DNA from: an uncultured Negativicutes bacterium
GTDB lineage: Bacteria; Bacillota; Negativicutes; Acidaminococcales; Acidaminococcaceae
Assembly: GCA_937926555.1 (NCBI GenBank)
Contig: CALAZX010000149.1
Coordinates: forward strand, 1 to 20,731
Length of the DNA: 20,731 nucleotides
Direction: 5' to 3'
Shown: in pieces, positions 13,666 through 20,508 of the stretch
Numbering within the stretch: position 1 is the first letter of the stretch
How the letters are laid out: every line of letters begins with the position of its first letter
Translations under genes and position numbers: made by a program
The notes under the pieces: model-generated
The model's database searches: none
What the model was told of the DNA's origin: nothing
What the model saw: the letters and a program-made list of their open reading frames with translations, nothing else

Positions 13666-14598
13666 ATGGACAGCAATATACTGAGCTATGTGGGACATCG
13701 ATTGTATCAGACAGAACGGATCAAGGAGATGAAACGTTATCTTGTCTTCCGCGCCCGCTGCAAGATGCACGGGGATATCATGGGAGACCTGGAGAAGTTT
13801 TTCACGGAGACTCCGGAGCGGGAGGCCATGCTGAAAGGCACTCCGGCTTTCGTGGAGCAGGTGACCCGTTCTTTCTTCTACAAGGGTTCCACCTGGGAGG
13901 AGCGTGCGGAGCTGGTGAAGAACCACGTGCGGTTCATGGAGGAGCATTTCACCTGGGATTTTCTTGAAGCCCTGTATGTGGATCCTTGTTCTGATGAAAG
14001 TCAAAAAAAGGTAACCATGTGGGAAGAAGATTTTGAAGGGCGGCCTCTGAAAATGAAGCTGCTTTTTGCCACCGGTCAACGGAAGGAAGGGTGTCTCTCT
14101 CTGGTCCTGGAACTGGATGGGGAGTTTCTCTACCAGATCATGTTCTGGATCGGACCGGACATGGAGAAGCAGGAGGACGCCATCTGGATTGGCGCCCTGC
14201 AGGGTTCCCCCAACAGCAATGACGTGATCAAGAAGCTGACCAAGGCCTTCTTCGGCTACCGGACCAAGAACCTGATTTTCTACGGTATCCGCAACGTGGC
14301 CCGCATTCTGGGTCTGAACAAGATCTACGCCGTGACCAACGACGGCTATTACGCCATGAACCATATCCGTATGGACCGCAAGCTGAAAACCGACTTCGGC
14401 CGTTTCTGGGAGGAGTGCGAGGGTACCCTCTGCGAAAGCGACCCCCGCTTCTACGTGATGCCGGTGGAGGAATACCGCAAGGACATGAGCGAGCTGAAAC
14501 CCTCCAAGCGTGCCAACCACCGCAGACGTTTCGCCCGGATGGACGAGATGCGGGATGCTTTTGATAAGAAGGCGGAGTGTGTTATAATAAAAAAGTAA
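13666..14598 (+). CDS. VirK/YbjX family protein (DUF535)
   Basis: A 310-residue protein fitting the VirK/YbjX (DUF535, PF04393) family: N-terminal helix-rich half, then 'GCLSLVLELDGEFLYQIMFWIG', 'AIWIGALQGSPNSNDVIKKLTKAFFGYRTKNLIFYGIRNVARILGLNKIYAVTND', 'GYYAMNHIRMDRKLKTDFGRFWEECEG', and 'SKRANHRRRFARMDEMRDAF' at the end. In enterobacteria members are linked to virulence, antimicrobial-peptide resistance and outer-membrane or LPS state, but the biochemical activity is not known. No signal peptide. The start ATG (13666) follows AAAGGAG (13653-13659). A stretch at about 13955-14140 uses visibly more A/T-ending codons than the rest of the gene. The last codons contain the promoter of the next gene. 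Confidence 0.85.
   Translation: MDSNILSYVGHRLYQTERIKEMKRYLVFRARCKMHGDIMGDLEKFFTETPEREAMLKGTPAFVEQVTRSFFYKGSTWEERAELVKNHVRFMEEHFTWDFLEALYVDPCSDESQKKVTMWEEDFEGRPLKMKLLFATGQRKEGCLSLVLELDGEFLYQIMFWIGPDMEKQEDAIWIGALQGSPNSNDVIKKLTKAFFGYRTKNLIFYGIRNVARILGLNKIYAVTNDGYYAMNHIRMDRKLKTDFGRFWEECEGTLCESDPRFYVMPVEEYRKDMSELKPSKRANHRRRFARMDEMRDAFDKKAECVIIKK
14561..14588 (+). promoter_or_regulatory. near-consensus sigma-70 promoter inside the 3' end of the VirK-like gene
   Basis: TTGATA (14561-14566) and TATAAT (14583-14588) are separated by 16 bases: five of six and six of six matches to the vegetative consensus. The start point would be about 14595, at the VirK stop, leaving a leader of roughly 45 bases to the ATG at 14641. 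Because both hexamers lie in coding sequence, the last VirK codons (LeuIle-free stretch 'DAFDKKAECVIIKK') are AT-rich compared with the gene. It gives the repeat protein independent, probably strong expression. Confidence 0.8.
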
Positions 14599-14640
14599 GG
14601 TATATAAATAAAGCTTCACGAATCTGAACGGAGGGAAAAC

Positions 14641-15594
14641 ATGAAAAAACTAGTTTCTCTGGTAGCAACACTGATGATGTGCCTGGCGTTCGCCCTGCCG
14701 GCCCTGGCCAATGTGGCCCCGGCGGCAAGCCAGCAGGTGGATGCGGTGGAGACCGCCCTGTACGGGACCACCCAGAAACAGTCGCTCCTGGACCGGACTG
14801 CCGGCCTGGAGGACGATCTTTTCGGCACCACCAACACGGAGCATTTTGTGCTGGACCGCGTGCAGGGGCTGTATGATTATGTCTGCGGCACCGGCAGCGC
14901 AGGAGAGGCGGAAGCTTCTTTCATGGAAAGACTGAACGCGGTGGACAGCCGCTTCAACGACCGGATCTCCTACGGTCCGGCCAAGACCCGTATCGAGAAC
15001 CTGGAGACCATGATTTTCGGCCAGACCCAGCCCGGGTCCCTGAACGAGCGGCTGAACCGTCTGGTGCACGCCGCTTATGCGGACGGCATCGTTCCGGTGG
15101 CTGCGGCCACTCTGCCGAAGGACTCCCTGATCAAGATCGAGTTCACGGCACCGGTTTCCAGCAAGAAAGCCCAGGTTGGCGACCCCATCCATTTCCGGGT
15201 GGCTGACAATCTGTATGTGAACGACGTGCTGGTAATCGCCAAAGGCGCTTCCGGCGTGGGCAAGGTGAAGAAGATCGTGCCTCCCAGAAGCTTCGGCCGT
15301 GACGCCCGCATCGACATGGAGTTCATTCATGTGTACGGCGTGGACGGCAGAGAGGTGCCCGTCTACATCGGCAAGCTGGCGAAACAGGAAGCCAAGACGG
15401 TGGCAGGCGCTGCAGGCGCGTCCATCGGCGGCATGATCGTGCTGGGACCCATCGGCGCTGTGGGCGGCGCTTTCGTGACGGGCCAGTCCATCGTCATCCC
15501 CGAGGGCTCCATCACCTATGTGCAGGTGACCCAGGACACACCCATCAAGGGTATCGTGTATCAGCCGGCAGGAGCTACTGCGGCACAGGGCTGA
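14641..15594 (+). CDS. secreted repeat protein with glycine-rich C-terminal segment, unknown
   Basis: A 317-residue exported protein. Signal peptide 1-23 ends in ALA before NVAPAAS. Residues about 33-141 hold short imperfect repeats of the form 'V-(D/E)-x-L-(Y/F)-G-T...-(L)-x-(D/E)-R-(L/V)-x-x-L': 'VETALYGTTQKQSLLDR', 'LEDDLFGTTNTEHFVLDR', 'LYDYVCGTGSA...SFMERL', and 'LETMIFGQTQPGSLNERL'. Residues about 160-250 look like a beta domain ('KIEFTAPVSSKKAQVGDPIHFRVAD'), and 252-282 is a Gly/Ala-rich hydrophobic zipper ('GAAGASIGGMIVLGPIGAVGGA') that could insert in a membrane. ATG 14641 follows GGAGGG (14631-14636). It has its own promoter and is followed by a hairpin and an intrinsic terminator, so it is monocistronic. 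Similar repeats occur in proteins of Negativicutes and cyanobacteria (recollection, not searched). Function unknown, probably periplasm or outer envelope. Confidence 0.85.
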   Translation: MKKLVSLVATLMMCLAFALPALANVAPAASQQVDAVETALYGTTQKQSLLDRTAGLEDDLFGTTNTEHFVLDRVQGLYDYVCGTGSAGEAEASFMERLNAVDSRFNDRISYGPAKTRIENLETMIFGQTQPGSLNERLNRLVHAAYADGIVPVAAATLPKDSLIKIEFTAPVSSKKAQVGDPIHFRVADNLYVNDVLVIAKGASGVGKVKKIVPPRSFGRDARIDMEFIHVYGVDGREVPVYIGKLAKQEAKTVAGAAGASIGGMIVLGPIGAVGGAFVTGQSIVIPEGSITYVQVTQDTPIKGIVYQPAGATAAQG

Positions 15595-15632
15595 CCGGAC
15601 TGACCGGCCCTATTCCGTTCCGACACCGTGAC

Positions 15633-15669
15633 ATCCTCCGGCTTTCCGTCAGGGAAACGGCGGAGGGAT
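15633..15669 (+). other. long imperfect hairpin in the 3' UTR
   Basis: ATCCTCCG (15633-15640) pairs with CGGAGGGAT (15661-15669, one bulged G), and TTTCC (15643-15647) pairs with GGAAA (15653-15657) around GTCAG. The result is a stem of about 13 pairs with one internal loop, lacking a T tract. It precedes the real terminator by about 30 bases and may stabilise the transcript end or mark a 3'-derived small RNA. Confidence 0.5.
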
Positions 15670-15700
15670 AGAAGAGAACAGCGGTGGCAAGCGACTAGAG

Positions 15701-15735
15701 ACCGACGCGGTATTTTCCGCGTCGGTATTTTTTTT
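15701..15735 (+). terminator. intrinsic terminator after the repeat protein
   Basis: ACCGACGCGG (15701-15710) and CCGCGTCGGT (15717-15726) form a perfect ten-base stem with loop TATTTT, followed by A and eight T residues (15727-15735). It separates the secreted repeat protein from the LptD/heptose genes, whose promoter begins a few bases later. Confidence 0.96.
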
Positions 15736-15745
15736 CTTGTCTTTG

Positions 15746-15754
15746 TGATATAAT
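15746..15754 (+). promoter_or_regulatory. extended -10 promoter for the LptD-like gene
   Basis: TGA directly before TATAAT (15749-15754) gives a consensus extended -10. The -35 region would fall in the T tract of the terminator and has no good hexamer. The predicted transcript start near 15761 means the in-frame ATG at 15760 cannot be the usual initiation codon, which supports starting the protein at 15793. It is the same promoter type as at 696-704. Confidence 0.75.
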
Positions 15755-15792
15755 GTTAGATGGATATTTATGTGAAGATGGGAGTACCGCTT

Positions 15793-17322
15793 ATGAAAAA
15801 AACAAGCATGGCCGCCCTGCTGCTGGCAGGCATGGCTGTCACGGTCCCGGCGCTGGCAGCGCCTTCCGCCGACGGTTATGATGCGGACGCCAAATACCGC
15901 TCCCCCGCGCTGCAGGAAGATGTGCGCGTGGTGAACGACGCGGTGGGCGATTATCAGAAAGCGAAAAAGATAAAGAGCAGACAGAAAAAAGAAGTCCAGC
16001 CGATCACCCTGACCTGCGACGATGTGCAGTACCAGAACGGCAACGGCGATTTCAGCGCCCAGGGGAACGTGAAGCTGGTCCAGGGGACCGAGACGATCCT
16101 CACCACCCGTGTGGTGGGCAACCTGAACACCGGCGACGTGTGGCTGAAGGACGGCGGCACCCTGGAGGAGCCCAACAACCGGATGGACGCCGGCTGGGTC
16201 CATTACAATTTCAACACCGAGACCGGCGAGATGAAGAAGGTGGCCGGCAAGAACGGCAAGGACTATTACTACGCGCCCCACGCCGTCATGGAGAACGGAC
16301 GCATCTTCATCGACGAGGGCGGCACCAGCACCCGCTGCCCCGCCAAGGAGCATCCCTCCTGCCTGTCCATCTCCGCCAAGACCATCACCATCGTGCCCAA
16401 CGAGCGGATCATCGCCAAGGACGTGAAGGTGTTCGTTCATGGCAAACATGTCTACTCCAGGGATTACTGGGTCAGCGAGTTCTCCGGCTCCGGGGAGCGC
16501 ATCCTGCCCCGTATCGGCTATAAGAGCAAGAAACAGGGCGCCTTCATCAAGATCAACTACGAGAACTACATCGGCAGCCCGAAACGGAAGAACCCCACCC
16601 AGATCTACACGGAGCAGGCTTACTACTCCCGGGGCGGCTACAAGCCGGCTTACGGCATTCGCCACGACGAGCATGATTTCTATGTGCGGTTCCAGGACAG
16701 CTGGGAGTTCGACACCGACAACGATGTGGACAAATGGCTCCACAAGAAGATGGACTGGGGCTTCTACCTGAAACCCCACCGCATCTCCCGGAAGCTTCCC
16801 CTGACCTACAACGCTTCGGCCACCCACGGCCTGTGGAAGTACGAGACCAACAGCTACCAGAGCTGGCATACGGAGCTGGCGGCCTACCTGAACCATGACC
16901 GTATCCATCTGTTCGGCGACAAGACCTACCTGGACCTGACGCTGGGACGGCGCTGGGTGCGTGAGAGCTACACCGACGAGCACTCCTCCACCAATCTGTA
17001 CGAGGCCACTCTGGGCCACGACATCTCCCCTAAGTTCTCCATCTGGGAGACCTACCGGCGGGAGGACAAGACCAGCAACCTGTTCGAGTACGGACAGCCG
17101 GAGATGGCCAAGGAATGGCGCACCGGCGCGAAATGGTCCCCGGACGAGCACAACTCCCTCATCGTGGTGAACCGTTTCGACGGCGACAAGCACAAGGTGT
17201 ACGAGACAAGCTACACCTGGGAGCACCGGTTCTGCTGCTGGATGCTGTCCGTCAGCTACCGGGACAAGAACTTCGACAACAGCCACCGCTGGGACGTGAA
17301 GTACAACTTCCTCTACTGGTGA
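15793..17322 (+). CDS. LptD/OstA-like outer-membrane LPS assembly protein
   Basis: A 509-residue exported protein. Signal peptide about 1-22 (MKKTSMAALLLAGMAVTVPALA). An OstA/LptA-type beta-jellyroll follows ('LTCDDVQYQNGNGDFSAQGNVKLVQGTETILTTRVVGNLNTGDVWLKDG'). 'STRCPAKEHPSCLSISAKTITIVPNERIIAKDVKVFVHGKHVYSRDYW' matches the plug/junction region typical of LptD ('TxCxxxxP..xIxAxxI'). The second half has alternating aromatic strands expected of a beta barrel and ends in Trp, as outer-membrane barrels commonly end in an aromatic residue. It is shorter than proteobacterial LptD (about 780), as I recall for Negativicutes relatives. ATG 15793 with GGGAG (15780-15784) is preferred over ATG 15760, which coincides with the expected transcript start. 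It would insert LPS into the outer leaflet, fitting the heptose genes downstream. A general OstA-like barrel with another cargo is the alternative. Confidence 0.82.
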   Translation: MKKTSMAALLLAGMAVTVPALAAPSADGYDADAKYRSPALQEDVRVVNDAVGDYQKAKKIKSRQKKEVQPITLTCDDVQYQNGNGDFSAQGNVKLVQGTETILTTRVVGNLNTGDVWLKDGGTLEEPNNRMDAGWVHYNFNTETGEMKKVAGKNGKDYYYAPHAVMENGRIFIDEGGTSTRCPAKEHPSCLSISAKTITIVPNERIIAKDVKVFVHGKHVYSRDYWVSEFSGSGERILPRIGYKSKKQGAFIKINYENYIGSPKRKNPTQIYTEQAYYSRGGYKPAYGIRHDEHDFYVRFQDSWEFDTDNDVDKWLHKKMDWGFYLKPHRISRKLPLTYNASATHGLWKYETNSYQSWHTELAAYLNHDRIHLFGDKTYLDLTLGRRWVRESYTDEHSSTNLYEATLGHDISPKFSIWETYRREDKTSNLFEYGQPEMAKEWRTGAKWSPDEHNSLIVVNRFDGDKHKVYETSYTWEHRFCCWMLSVSYRDKNFDNSHRWDVKYNFLYW

Positions 17323-17334
17323 CGGAAGCGGAGT

Positions 17335-17440
17335 CATAAGCAAGAAAAGCAATGTGCGGGACGCCGTGTGGAAAAGCGGCGGCCGCGGAGATACCCGCAA
17401 GAAAACATAAGCGGGACGCCGCAGGAAAAACAGTTGCGGC
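17335..17440 (+). repeat. degenerate tandem duplication between lptD-like gene and gmhA
   Basis: Two related units of about 57 bases: CAAGAAAAGCAATGTGCGGG from 17341 and CAAGAAAACATAAGCGGGAC from 17398. Each is followed by GACGCCG (17360-17366, 17415-17421) and an A-rich stretch then TTGCGG/GCGGCGG. The exact core GCGGGACGCCG occurs at 17356-17366 and 17411-17421. CATAAG occurs at 17335 and 17406. There is no T-tailed hairpin, so transcription from the LptD-like gene may continue into gmhA. The similar CATAAG...GCCGCAG motif lies before rodA. Confidence 0.55.
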
Positions 17441-17486
17441 AAAGCGACAAGAGATATACAAATAGCGGAAAGAAAGTGGTGAAACC

Positions 17487-18047
17487 GTGAACAGCATCAT
17501 CAAAGAGAGAATGTCTGACCACCTGGAGGTACTGCAGAGCGTCATGGCCGGCGACCTTCCGGAAAAACTGGACCAGACTGCGAAAATATGGAAGAAAGCC
17601 CTGGACGGGGGCCATAAGGTCCTGTTCTGCGGCAACGGCGGCAGCGCGGCGGACAGCCAGCATCTGGCCGCCGAACTGGTGGGCCGTTTCCAGAAGGAGA
17701 GGCGGGGACTCCCCTCCATCGCCCTGACGGTGGACACGTCCATCCTGACAGCGGTGGCCAACGACTACGGCTACGACACCGTCTTCGCCAGACAGGTGGA
17801 GGCCCTGGGACAGCCCGGCGACGTGCTGGTGGGACTGTCCACCTCCGGCAACAGCCCCAACGTGCTGGCGGCCATCAAGCTGGCCAAGGAGAAGGGAATC
17901 ACCTGTATCGGCATGACCGCGGCAGGCGGCGGCAAGATGGCGGAAGCCTGCGACATCTGCCTGGCCGTTCCGGCGAAAGTGACCGCCCGGGCCCAGGAGA
18001 TGCACATCATGATGGGACATATCCTCTGTGAGCTGGTGGATGAATGA
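17487..18047 (+). CDS. gmhA: sedoheptulose 7-phosphate isomerase GmhA
   Basis: First enzyme of ADP-heptose synthesis, converting sedoheptulose 7-phosphate to D-glycero-D-manno-heptose 7-phosphate. The 186-residue single SIS-domain protein shows 'VLFCGNGGSAADSQHLAAELVGRF' with the phosphate loop and catalytic Glu, 'LVGLSTSGNSPNVLAAIKLAKEKG', and 'AQEMHIMMGHILCELV' with the catalytic His. The alternative DiaA, a GmhA-like replication protein, is unlikely because the next genes complete the heptose pathway. The start is GTG at 17487; upstream AAAGTGGTG is a modest SD. The stop overlaps hldE by four bases (ATGA), so translation is coupled. Confidence 0.95.
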   Translation: MNSIIKERMSDHLEVLQSVMAGDLPEKLDQTAKIWKKALDGGHKVLFCGNGGSAADSQHLAAELVGRFQKERRGLPSIALTVDTSILTAVANDYGYDTVFARQVEALGQPGDVLVGLSTSGNSPNVLAAIKLAKEKGITCIGMTAAGGGKMAEACDICLAVPAKVTARAQEMHIMMGHILCELVDE

Positions 18048-19528
18048 TGAACAATATGGACTGCACGACCTTTGTGGCTGAGAAAATACAAAACCTGCGG
18101 CTGGCCGTGATCGGCGACGTGATGGTGGACCGGTATTTCTACGGCGAGGTGAAACGCATCTCCCCGGAGGCCCCGGTCCCCGTGAACCGCGTGAAGAAGA
18201 TGGAGTCCGTGCTGGGCGGCGCCGCCAATGTGGCGGCCAATCTGGCCAACCTGGGCTGCCATGTCTTCGTGGGCGGCGTCACCGGTGACGACGAGAACCG
18301 CCGTATCCTGGAGAACCTGCTGGAGGAGAACGGCATCGACTACAGCGGACTGATGAAGTCCGCCGGCCGCTCCACCATCACCAAACTCCGCATCCTGGGC
18401 GCCCGGCAGCAGATGCTGCGGCTGGACTTCGAGGAAGTGGGGGACCTGGACCCCGGCGAGGTGGAGCGGCTGGAGAGCTGGCTCATCGGCCTGCTGGCGG
18501 ACGGGCTGGACGGCATCGTGGTGTCGGACTACGCCAAGGGCGTCTGCTCCGACGCATTCTGCCAGTGGGTGATCAAGGCGGCGGAGAAGAACGGCATCCC
18601 GGTGCTGGTGGACCCGAAAGGTCCCCACTGGGAGAAATACGCCGGCTGCACCTTCATCACCCCCAACCTGAAGGAGATGTGCGAGGCCGCGGGCCAGACC
18701 GTCCCCAATGAGGACGAGCCGGTGCTGCAGCTGGCCCAGTTCGCCCGGGAGCACTTCGGCATCAGAAATGTGGTGGTGACCCGCAGCGAGAAGGGCATGA
18801 CCCTGGTGGGCGAGAACCGCACGGTGATCCACAGTCCCGCCACGGCCCTGGAGGTCTTCGACGTGTCCGGCGCGGGCGACACCGCGGCGGCGGGCATCCT
18901 GGCGGCGGCAGCCGGCGGACTGTCCCTGGCGGAGGCCATCTACATGGCCAACCGGGCGGCGGGCATCGTCGTGGGCAAGGTGGGCACCTATCCGGTGCAC
19001 CGTGACGAGCTGCTCCAGGACCTGCTCAGCGAGGAGCGGAAACTGGGCTACGGCTTCCGTCCCCTGTCCTGGAAAGAGGTGGCCGACCTGGCCAAGATCT
19101 GGCGGCAGAGCGGCGAGAAGATCGTTTTCACCAATGGCTGCTTTGACATCCTCCATGTGGGCCATGTGACCTACCTGGAGAAAGCGGCGAAATTAGGCAG
19201 ACATCTCATCATCGGGCTCAACTCCGACGCCTCCGTGCGCCGGCTGAAAGGCGAGACCCGACCCCTGGTCCATGAGCTGGACAGGGCCCGTATCCTGGCG
19301 GCGCTGGCCTGTGTGGACGCAGTGGTGATCTTCGACGAGGACACCCCGGCGGAACTGATCAGGACCGTCCGGCCGGACGTGCTGGTGAAAGGCGGCGACT
19401 ACCGCCCGGACCAGGTGGCCGGCAGGGAGTACGCGGGACGCGTGGAGATTATAGATTTTGAGCAAGGATATTCAACCACAGGCCTGGTGGAGAAAATCGC
19501 GGGCCTGGCACGGGAGGGCAAATTATGA
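18044..19528 (+). CDS. hldE: bifunctional heptose 7-phosphate kinase / heptose 1-phosphate adenylyltransferase HldE
   Basis: A 494-residue fusion enzyme doing steps two and four of the pathway. The N-terminal ribokinase-fold kinase (about 1-330) has 'VIGDVMVDRYFYGEVKRISPEAPVPV', 'VLGGAANVAANLANLG', and the anion-hole/base motif 'VSGAGDT' with Asp279. The C-terminal nucleotidyltransferase (about 355-494) has 'IVFTNGCFDILHVGHVTYLEKA' with the HxGH motif at residues 371-374, and 'LVKGGDYRPDQVAGRE'. Both halves look intact, unlike species with separate hldA and hldC. The ATG at 18044 overlaps the gmhA stop; a second ATG directly follows (18047). The 3' end overlaps hldD by four bases. E. coli HldE is 477 residues. 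Confidence 0.97.
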   Translation: MMNNMDCTTFVAEKIQNLRLAVIGDVMVDRYFYGEVKRISPEAPVPVNRVKKMESVLGGAANVAANLANLGCHVFVGGVTGDDENRRILENLLEENGIDYSGLMKSAGRSTITKLRILGARQQMLRLDFEEVGDLDPGEVERLESWLIGLLADGLDGIVVSDYAKGVCSDAFCQWVIKAAEKNGIPVLVDPKGPHWEKYAGCTFITPNLKEMCEAAGQTVPNEDEPVLQLAQFAREHFGIRNVVVTRSEKGMTLVGENRTVIHSPATALEVFDVSGAGDTAAAGILAAAAGGLSLAEAIYMANRAAGIVVGKVGTYPVHRDELLQDLLSEERKLGYGFRPLSWKEVADLAKIWRQSGEKIVFTNGCFDILHVGHVTYLEKAAKLGRHLIIGLNSDASVRRLKGETRPLVHELDRARILAALACVDAVVIFDEDTPAELIRTVRPDVLVKGGDYRPDQVAGREYAGRVEIIDFEQGYSTTGLVEKIAGLAREGKL

Positions 19529-20505
19529 TTATCGTAACCGGCGGTGCCGGCTTTATCGGCAGCAATATCATCAAAGGACTGAACGAACGGGGCAGGGATG
19601 ACATCCTGGTGGTGGACAACCTGACCAACATGGTGAAATTCAAGAACATCCAGGGCCTGAAGGTCATGGACTACATGGACAAGATCGATTTCGGCGACGC
19701 CATCCTGGGCGGCATGTTCGACCATGAGAAGATTGACGTGATCTTCCACGAGGGCGCCTGCTCCGACACCATGGAATACAACGGCAAATACATGATGGAG
19801 AACAACTTCGAGTATACGAAGAACCTGTTCCATTTCGCCACGGACCGGAAGATCCAGATGCTCTACGCATCCTCCGCTTCCACCTACGGCAGCGGCAGCC
19901 ACGGTTTCCGGGAGGAGCCGGCCTGTGAGGAGGCGCTGAACGTGTACGCTTTCTCCAAGCTGTTCTTCGACAACTACCTGCGCCGCTATCTGGCGGACCT
20001 GGACAGCCAGGTTGTGGGCCTGCGCTACTTCAACGTGTACGGACCCCAGGAGAACCATAAGGGCAAGATGGCCTCCATGGTCTTCCAGATGTACAACCAG
20101 TTCAAGGCGGAAGGCAAAGTGAAACTGTTCGACGGCTACAACGGCTACGGCCCCGGCGAGCAGACCCGCGACTTCATCTACGTGAAGGACGTGGTGAAAG
20201 TGAACTTCTTCTTCTGGGACCATCCGGAACTGAAAGGCATCTACAACTGCGGCACCGGCCACGCCCATCCCTTCAACACCCTGGCCAAAGGCGTGCTGAA
20301 GCATTTCGGCGCCTCCGAGGACAAGCTGGAGTACATCCCCTTCCCGGAAGTGCTGAAGGGCAAATACCAGAGCTTCACCCAGGCCGACGACACCAACCTG
20401 CTGGCTGCCGGCTATGACGGCGGCTTCACCGACGTGGAGGAGGCTGTGGCCGAATACTGCGCTCTGCTGGACAAAACCGGCGGCTACTACCTGCACCAGG
20501 AGTAA
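19525..20505 (+). CDS. hldD: ADP-L-glycero-D-manno-heptose 6-epimerase HldD
   Basis: A 326-residue extended short-chain dehydrogenase that epimerises C6 of ADP-heptose, the last step of precursor synthesis. Seen: NAD(P)-binding 'IIVTGGAGFIGSNIIKGLNERG' at the start, 'VDNLTNMVKFKNIQGLKVMDYMDK' (characteristic of HldD), 'YASSASTYGSG', the catalytic Y141-x3-K145 in 'NVYAFSKLFFD', and 'GLRYFNVYGPQENHKGKMASM'. ATG at 19525 overlaps the hldE stop, and gmhB follows three bases after the stop. Related nucleotide-sugar epimerases such as GalE are excluded by the specific HldD signatures and by context. Confidence 0.96.
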   Translation: MIIVTGGAGFIGSNIIKGLNERGRDDILVVDNLTNMVKFKNIQGLKVMDYMDKIDFGDAILGGMFDHEKIDVIFHEGACSDTMEYNGKYMMENNFEYTKNLFHFATDRKIQMLYASSASTYGSGSHGFREEPACEEALNVYAFSKLFFDNYLRRYLADLDSQVVGLRYFNVYGPQENHKGKMASMVFQMYNQFKAEGKVKLFDGYNGYGPGEQTRDFIYVKDVVKVNFFFWDHPELKGIYNCGTGHAHPFNTLAKGVLKHFGASEDKLEYIPFPEVLKGKYQSFTQADDTNLLAAGYDGGFTDVEEAVAEYCALLDKTGGYYLHQE

Positions 20506-20508
20506 GGC

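Noticed and set aside
11941..14619. Very long minus-strand open frame (892 codons) opposite DUF2344, rng and the VirK-like gene
   Set aside because: It mirrors the strongly G/C-ending codons of the + strand genes, is His/Leu/Val/Gln-rich without domain patterns, and crosses three well-supported genes.
15649..17442. Minus-strand open frame of 597 codons opposite the LptD-like gene
   Set aside because: Shadow of the + strand gene; it runs through a terminator and promoter and has no domain pattern.
17487..18047. DiaA (replication initiator-associating SIS protein) as identity of this gene
   Set aside because: GmhA-type catalytic sequence and the adjoining hldE, hldD and gmhB make the heptose isomerase far more likely.
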